Shown in pieces: positions 25,163 through 30,841 of a DNA stretch of 30,841 nt; positions within the stretch are counted from its first letter, which is position 1; each line of letters starts with the position of its first letter. The DNA lies in NCBI GenBank assembly GCA_920105805.1, contig CAKKTI010000257.1, forward strand, positions 1 to 30,841, written 5' to 3'. The stretch is from Condylostoma magnum (taxonomy: Eukaryota > Ciliophora > Heterotrichea > Heterotrichida > Condylostomatidae). The position numbers and the translations under genes are program-made. The notes under the pieces were generated by a model, which saw only the letters and a list, made by a program, of their open reading frames with translations, did no database searches and was not told the origin of the DNA.

Positions 25163-26632
25163 ATGGAAAACTGTATTGAATAAATCGTCAGAAACTTAAT
25201 CGCTGGATTTGATTTCTGATCATTCTACCAGGTAAATTAACAGCATATGGGATGGCCAGATAAAAGCAATCTTCTAAGTATCCTAAAGGGCTAAATCTTC
25301 ACCTAAGACAATTTTAAAACTCTATGGAATAATCTAGAAAGAGTTGATCCACTCATAAAGCTTAAAAGAACCTTCCAAATTTGCCAACTGTTCACAATTC
25401 AATGCTAGCCCGTTATATGCGCCTTCATTCATGACTTTATGAGAGAGAATGAGATTAAAGCTAAATATCTCAAGTATTTGGATGGTTTGGTCAAAGCAAG
25501 TTATTAAGCAAAAGAAATCATATAAAGAGTGAATTCTGGTGATTTGACGGTATTAAAACTTAAAACATTTGGGGAAATATCATGGCAACTTCTTTTTATT
25601 AGAATAGATCAGAAGGAACAAGCTAATAGAATTTTGTAATGGATTTTGGGATGTTCAAAAAGGAATTAAATGAGAGCTGTAGAAAAAGCTATGGAATATA
25701 TTAGACGTCAAGCAAGATAGCTGGAATTACATTAAAAATAATTCTAGTAACGAAAGTAGAAATAAAGAATAATTGGTCAACATAATCATTATGTAGAATC
25801 AGTTTGCATTTCAAGAAGTGAATAACTCATAGTATCAGGTGGATGGGATAATAAAGTAAGAGTATGGGACTTATAAAACCCATCCAGAAACAGAATCATT
25901 GGTGAGCATAATAAAGAGGTAAGATCAGTTTGCATTTCAAGAAGTGAATAACTGATAGTATCAGGTGGATAGGATAAGACAGTAAGAATATGGGACTTAT
26001 AAAACCCATCCAGAAACAGAATTATTGGTCGACATGATCATTATGTATAATCAGTTTGTATTTCAAGAAGTGAATAGTTAGTAGTATCAGGTGGGGAAGA
26101 TAGTAAAGTAAGAGTATGGGACTTATACAACCCATCCAGAAACAGAATCATTGGTTAACATGGTCATTGGGTATGATCAGTTTGCATTTCAAGAAGTGAA
26201 TAACTGATAGTATCAGGTGGAAATGATACTAAAGTAAGAGTATGGGATTTATAAAACCCATCCAGAAACAGAATCATTGGTCAACATGATGATTGGGTAT
26301 ACTCAGTTTTCATTTCAAGAAGTGAATAGATGGTAGTATCAGGGGGATAGGATAAGACAGTAAGAGTATGGGACTTATACAACCCATCCAGAAACAGAAT
26401 CATTGGTGAGCATGATAAAAATGTATTATCAGTTTGTATTTCAAGAAGTGGGTAATTCATAGTCTCTGGTGGATGAGATAATAAAGCAAGATTATGGGAC
26501 TTATAGAACCCATCCAGAAACAGAATAATTGGTGAGCATGATCATTGTATTGTAACAGTTTGCATTTCAAGAAGTGAATAGATGGTAGTATCAGGGGGAT
26601 AAGATAAGAAAGTGAAAGTATGGGAAATTTAG
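25163..26632 (+). CDS. Seven-bladed WD40 protein with helical N-terminal domain
   Basis: A 489-residue protein starting MENCIEQIVRNLIAGFDFW. Residues 1-200 are a helical domain (LKRTFQICQLFTI, FIHDFMRENEIKAKYL, RRQARQLELHQKQFQQRKQ) without a recognised family; no nucleotide-binding motif is seen. From residue 202 seven WD40 units of exactly 42 residues follow, each with RIIGxH, SVCISRSEQ, VSGG, D and VRVWDL, enough for a closed beta-propeller used in protein binding. Units differ mainly at positions 5, 7-9, 11, 27 and 29. TGA and TGG alternate at the same Trp position of the SGGW motif. The stop is placed at TAG 26630 after VWEI because the related gene at 7742 ends at the same place; the frame stays open further in this code. 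Two damaged relatives are in the window. Confidence 0.92.
25766..26629 (+). repeat. Seven tandem 126-nt WD40-coding repeats
   Basis: Units start at 25766, 25892, 26018, 26144, 26270, 26396 and 26522 (Arg of RIIG). Spacing is exactly 126 nt with no indel; the last is shortened at its end. DNA is nearly identical outside a few codons, which points to recent amplification or gene conversion. Confidence 0.95.
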
Positions 26633-27885
26633 TTAGGTAATTCCAATCTAATCCGAAATAACTTCAATTCAACATTTTAAGCCTTTATTCTATATTAACT
26701 TTTATCTAGAATATCTACTTGGTTCATTATACTAAATAAATTGAATCTTGTCATGGATATAAAATATTATGTAATAGTTAGATATCCTTTTAAATTCTGT
26801 ATTGCTCATTTTTCATTTAATGTATTATCTTTATATTAACTTCTTAGCTGAAGTCAATTATTCAAGAAGTATTTAAATTTTGTAAGAAACAGAATACAAG
26901 CTAAGGTAAGTCTTAAATAAGAGTTGTTACAATTCCTCAGGAAATTATTACAAATACTTTGCTTAGGTACTCTATTAGGGCTCTTTAGACTGATTACTAT
27001 TTTATAATACTCCTTTTAATTGAATGCCATATCTCTCTAGTTGTGTTTTATAATATCCTTGGGATATTCCTATACAGTTATTTATCAGCTGATTAAAATT
27101 TCAATTTATCATAGAGTTCTTCCTATTATATTTATCCCTACTACCTATCATTTATTCTTTTAGCCTAACTATCACTCTTTGCTTTATCATTCTATGTTTG
27201 ATATATTTTCTTATGGAATGATTTAGTAAGATTCCAAGGATTGTAAAGTATATACTTGTATTATTGGAATAAATTATTGCCTGGAGTATAATAAGTTTAT
27301 AGCTATATAATTTGATTAAGTTAAAATTATGTAAATATTAGTTAATTCTGTTGTACATATTTTAATCTATCTAAGGAGTCAAATTAAATACTTGATGAAA
27401 TTAGTATAATAGTTACAATATTTCTTAATGATTAGCCAGAATAAGTAGCTATTTAAAGAGTATAGTAAGTATTGCCTTTTAGAGTCATATTATAAAACTA
27501 ATAAGCATAACTTTTCCAATACAATACTAAAAAATAAAGCTGTCAAATACTATTCTGATCCTTATCTAAAATCATTTTTATTAACAGATTGATTAACGCT
27601 TTTATTTTTACCTCTTCTAAATTAACGATCATAAGTCTAACTCAGCTATTAAGATAACTCTTATAGTTTACTATTTTAGATCATTCAATTCCTATGTCAT
27701 ATTCAACAGCACCCTCTATTTTTCGACTAATTCATATCTTAAATAATCTATATTATCTTTATGCTATCCTAAAACTTAGCACAGTTAGGATATCATAGGT
27801 TCTTCCAGTACTTGAAATTATGTCTTATGCATCACAATCTAGCTACCTGGTCAAAAGTCCCTCTACTTAAAAATCGGCTATGTAT
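26633..27885. other. Intergenic, no gene seen
   Basis: About 1.25 kb of AT-rich sequence between the convergent intact and broken WD40 copies. A weak resemblance to the repeat (atttcaagtactgg on the minus strand near 27810) may be a worn remnant of the broken copy. Otherwise nothing coding, repeated or structured was recognised. Confidence 0.5.
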
Positions 27886-28624
27886 GTATAAACTGATCTT
27901 ACCCAACCATCATGTTTACCAATGATTTTGTTTCTAGATGGATTTTATAAGTCCCATACTCTTACTTGATTATCTCTCTCACCTGATACTACTAGTTGTT
28001 CACTTTTTGAAATACAAACTGAGAATACCCAATTATTATGCCGACGTATGACTCCTTATTTCTCCTTTTGTTTATCCTACTAGAATTATTTTTGCTGTAA
28101 TTCCAGTTGTCTCACTTGATGTCTAATATATTCTCCAGTTCTTAGTTAACTAATTTATCTTAAAATCCATTATAAACTTCTATTAGATTATTCTTTTTTA
28201 TGAAAATCAGTTACCATAATATTTCCCAAAATATTTTACACTTTACTCCCATTAAATCATTAAAATTCACTCTTTATATAATTTCTTAATCACTTTATTT
28301 GACCAAACTATCTAAGCATTTCAGACCTTTAATATCATTCTCTCTTATAAAGCCATAAATAAAGTTGTCTATCGTAGGTTTATATTTAATTGTGAACAGT
28401 TTGCACATTTAGAAAATTCTTTTGAGCTTTATGAGTGGATTAATTATTTCTAGATTTTTCCTTAGAGCTTTTAGGTTGTCCTGGGTGAAAATTTATCCCT
28501 TTATAATGTTTTAAATTTCCCTTTTATCCAGCCATCCTATATCCTGTTAATGTGCTTGGTAGTATTATTAGAAATCGATCCCAGCGACAAAGTTTATGAC
28601 GATTAGTTTAACACAGTTTTCCAA
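27886..28624 (-). pseudogene. Truncated WD40 family pseudogene
   Basis: Clear minus-strand relative of the gene at 25163-26632. The N-terminal domain aligns over its length (ENCVKLIVINFVAGIDF, KGQIFTQDNLKAL, LIKLKRIFQMCKLFTI, FIRENDIK), but the start codon is spoiled: aaATGGAAAAC of the intact copy corresponds to aaATTGGAAAAC here. Deletions and a frame change disrupt the end of the domain (near 28170-28220). Only about one and a half WD units remain (VCISKSEQLVVSG, VRVWDLQNPSRN, then VRSVY), after which similarity ends near 27886. Not expected to make a functional protein. Confidence 0.82.
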
Positions 28625-28898
28625 TTTTATCTAAAATTAACAAAGATTTAATAAGTACATTAAGCAGGATTACTAACAAATTGATGATTAACACCTTTTT
28701 ATTGTATATAGATCCCGCCAGAACTATTGAACAATTGTAAATATAAATTTATGCTAAATCAAAGAGTGATTACTACTGCAATAATCAAATCAGACTAATA
28801 TCCTTCACTTTCTCTTTCAATATCTTCAACTCCTGCAATTAATTAAACATTTCACCCCTTCCAACCCGATATCATTTTAAAATTCTGAAATTAAAAAT
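28625..28898. promoter_or_regulatory. Upstream region of the ATG1-like kinase
   Basis: 274 bp between the lost start of the WD40 pseudogene and the kinase ATG. AT-rich with a C/T-rich patch near 28800-28870; presumably the kinase promoter. Confidence 0.35.
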
Positions 28899-30494
28899 AT
28901 GGGAAAAAAAGTAGGCCCTTATGAGCTTTTCAAAGAAATAGGAAGAGGCAGCTTCGGTGTAGTCTACCTAGGCCGCCACTTGGCTACAAAAAACAAAGTA
29001 GCGATCAAAATGGTCAACCGTTAAAAACTAACCGAAGAAACCCAAAACAGACTCTAATAGGAAATTCAATGCCAACGTTTAGTCGAGAGTGACTACATAA
29101 TCCGACTCTACGACATACAAAAAACTGATAACAACTTCTACCTAATCCTCGAGTACTGCCAGGGAGGTGATTTAAACGCCTTTATAAAAGAACACGGGCC
29201 AGTAGAGGAGCATATTGCCTAGCGCTGGATGCAGCAACTAGCGTAAGGCTTCCAGGCCTTACGCAACAAAAACATCTTACACAGAGACTTAAAACTCTCT
29301 AACATCCTAATGACTGAGAAATCTCTAGAATCTGACATAAAACTCGCTGATTTCGGTATGTCAAGAGTATTAGAAGACGAGTCCCTGGCAGCCTCCTGCC
29401 TCGGAACTCCTCTATACATGGCCCCGGAGGTGATAAAACCACTGGCCGGGTATGACGAAAAGGCGGATATTTGGAGTCTGGGAATGGTGTTTTATGAGAT
29501 GCTTACTGCAAGACCGCCCATCTCGGCAAGGCATAAGGAGGAAATTCCAAGGGCACAGTTGCAATTAAACGCAATACCGGATTTTTTATCACAGCCGTGC
29601 CAAGATTTACTTAGATTTATGCTAGAACACGATGCTACTAAGAGGATCACTTTTAATCAGCTGTTCGAGCATCCGTTTATTCTAGGGAATCAGGACAGAT
29701 TTTCTAATATAGCTTCCAAGGGAAGCTCAGGAATGGCGTCTTTAGGACTAAGTGAGCCTATGCAGTTCAATGGGCAAATCTAACCCAGTGAAATCACAGA
29801 TGATGATGACGAAGATGACTTTGTACTGCTGGAAAATGACAGCTCAGCAGTCGATTTTGTGTTTCTGGCAAAAGACGCACATCCTGCATTGAATATCAAT
29901 ATGGAGAAGGAGAAATGTGAGGGGAGTTTAAATGCTGCGAAGATCATTGTTGATTTAGCTGAGAAAGTTATGTCGACAAATGAGATTTTAGGGAGTTTTG
30001 CCTTGTATTTGAAGGCTACTGGGGTGGTGTTTGGGGCACTTAAGAATTCCAGTGATATTATAAAGAAGCATGAGTTGTCACCGGATACTTAGCCTGGGTT
30101 TTACGAGATTTTTGAGCAATTGAAGAACATTTTTGCTGAGTATAAGGAAGTGGCCGCTGTACATGGACAGTAGGTGGAAAAATTGGCTCAGTAAGATTTA
30201 GATACGTTGACCAGTATCAAGTCCATTGGAAGTTAAGGGATCGCAGATTCTCTTATATTCAATTATGCTATTAATAAGTGCAAAGATGCAGCAGCTGATG
30301 AGTACTTAAGAGATTATTAGAAAAGCTATGAGTAGTATTCTGAAGCTATAGTTTTACTCAATTTACTGTACTAAAATAGAGATTAAAACTAGGAAGATTA
30401 GGAGGAAGATTGGAAGCAAGTGGAGAACCTTATAAAAGAAACTAACGAGAGAAAAGAGTTGGTATCTGCCAAATTAGATTCAAATGAGTCTTGA
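28899..30494 (+). CDS. ATG1: ATG1/ULK-type Ser/Thr protein kinase
   Basis: A 531-residue kinase that in other eukaryotes starts autophagy by phosphorylating the autophagy machinery. The kinase domain is complete: GRGSFGVVY (16-24), catalytic Lys37 in VAIK, EYCQGGDLNAFI, HRDLKLSN (128-135), DFG (151-153), GTPLYMAPE and DIWSLGMVFYEML. An acidic linker (ITDDDDEDDFVLLEND) leads to a helical C-terminal region like the ULK EAT/MIT tail that binds ATG13. The linker is short compared with animal ULK1. The region ends naturally around KETNERKELVSAKLDSNES, where TGA 30492-30494 is taken as the stop although TGA means Trp elsewhere in this window. Read-through would give a poor extension into the next gene's leader. 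Codons shift from C/A-rich to G/T-rich near 29340. Confidence 0.92.
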
Positions 30495-30580
30495 GTAGAT
30501 AAATGTTTTACTAAAATATGTAATCAATAGCAGTGTTAATCGTTGTTAGTAAAATACACAGAAAACCTACAAATTAAAAT

Positions 30581-30841
30581 ATGTAATAAAATTAGTTATC
30601 AAGATTAAATTAACAATCAAGTCGAAATAAATCAGATAGGCCAGGCTCTGCAACTATTAGAAACAAGGGATTAGTACCTGGAGTAACAGTCGCAAATTTT
30701 AGAAACTTAGATGGACTACTGGAATACAGCAAGCAGAAAAAAGTAAATTATATACAGCAAGAGCTTGAGCAGTCAGAACAATTGCTTAGAATGCATATAG
30801 ACAACAAAACACTAGAAAAGCAGCAAGATGTAGTGACCCAA
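30581..30841 (+). CDS. Start of a coiled-coil protein (cut by window end)
   Basis: ATG 30581 opens a frame that reads MQQNQLSRLNQQSSRNKSDR, then VPGVTVANFRNLDGLLEYSK and a heptad-like helix (YIQQELEQSEQLLRM, KTLEKQQD) up to the right edge, 87 codons without the end. The composition is clearly protein-like, with TAA/TAG used for Gln. No family is identifiable from this part. It begins 86 nt after the kinase stop on the same strand. Confidence 0.75.

Overview
The window looks like macronuclear DNA from a ciliate with a Condylostoma-type nuclear code (NCBI table 28), so a heterotrich close to Condylostoma is the best guess. Genes recognisable by homology (alpha-tubulin, a Patched-like transporter, Sec14, NDUFA5, ATG1/ULK kinase, a SET methyltransferase, WD40 proteins) read through cleanly only if TAA and TAG mean Gln and TGA means Trp. 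The same genes end at the expected homology boundary on TAG, TAA or, for the kinase, TGA. Every frame is therefore formally open, so ORF length proves nothing here; calls rest on homology, composition and consistent start/stop context. DNA is AT-rich, no introns were needed to read any gene, and coding density is high.

Layout. 97-4644 (-): large secreted or membrane Cys-rich protein, possibly running off the left edge. 5302-6660 (-): alpha-tubulin. 7265-7459 (-): doubtful small ORF. 7742-8704 (-): WD40 family member with two offsetting frame changes. 8876-10489 (+): SET-domain methyltransferase. 10500-11487 (-): coiled-coil protein interrupted by an assembly gap that looks artificial. 11493-12626 (-): Gln-rich coiled-coil protein. 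12984-14480, 14495-14992 and 15000-15506 (+): Lys-rich coiled-coil protein, small basic protein and complex I subunit NDUFA5, separated by only 14 and 7 nt. 15518-16111 (-): basic protein. 16218-19028 (+): Patched/RND transporter. 19047-20111 (-): coiled-coil protein with a basic tail. 20250-21107 (+): Sec14-type lipid transfer protein. 21119-24226 (+): 1035-residue protein with degenerate EF-hand-like stretches. 25163-26632 (+): seven-bladed WD40 protein made of exact-length 126-nt repeats. 27886-28624 (-): decayed WD40 paralogue. 28899-30494 (+): ATG1/ULK kinase. 30581-end (+): start of a coiled-coil gene.

The neighbours do not form an obvious pathway. The mix of tubulin, mitochondrial, lipid, autophagy and coiled-coil genes looks like an ordinary gene-dense chromosome segment. 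The two most distinctive points are the double use of all three stop codons, shown inside single genes, and a small WD40 family whose intact copy varies almost only at surface positions of the propeller, a pattern like that of fungal HET-type recognition proteins.
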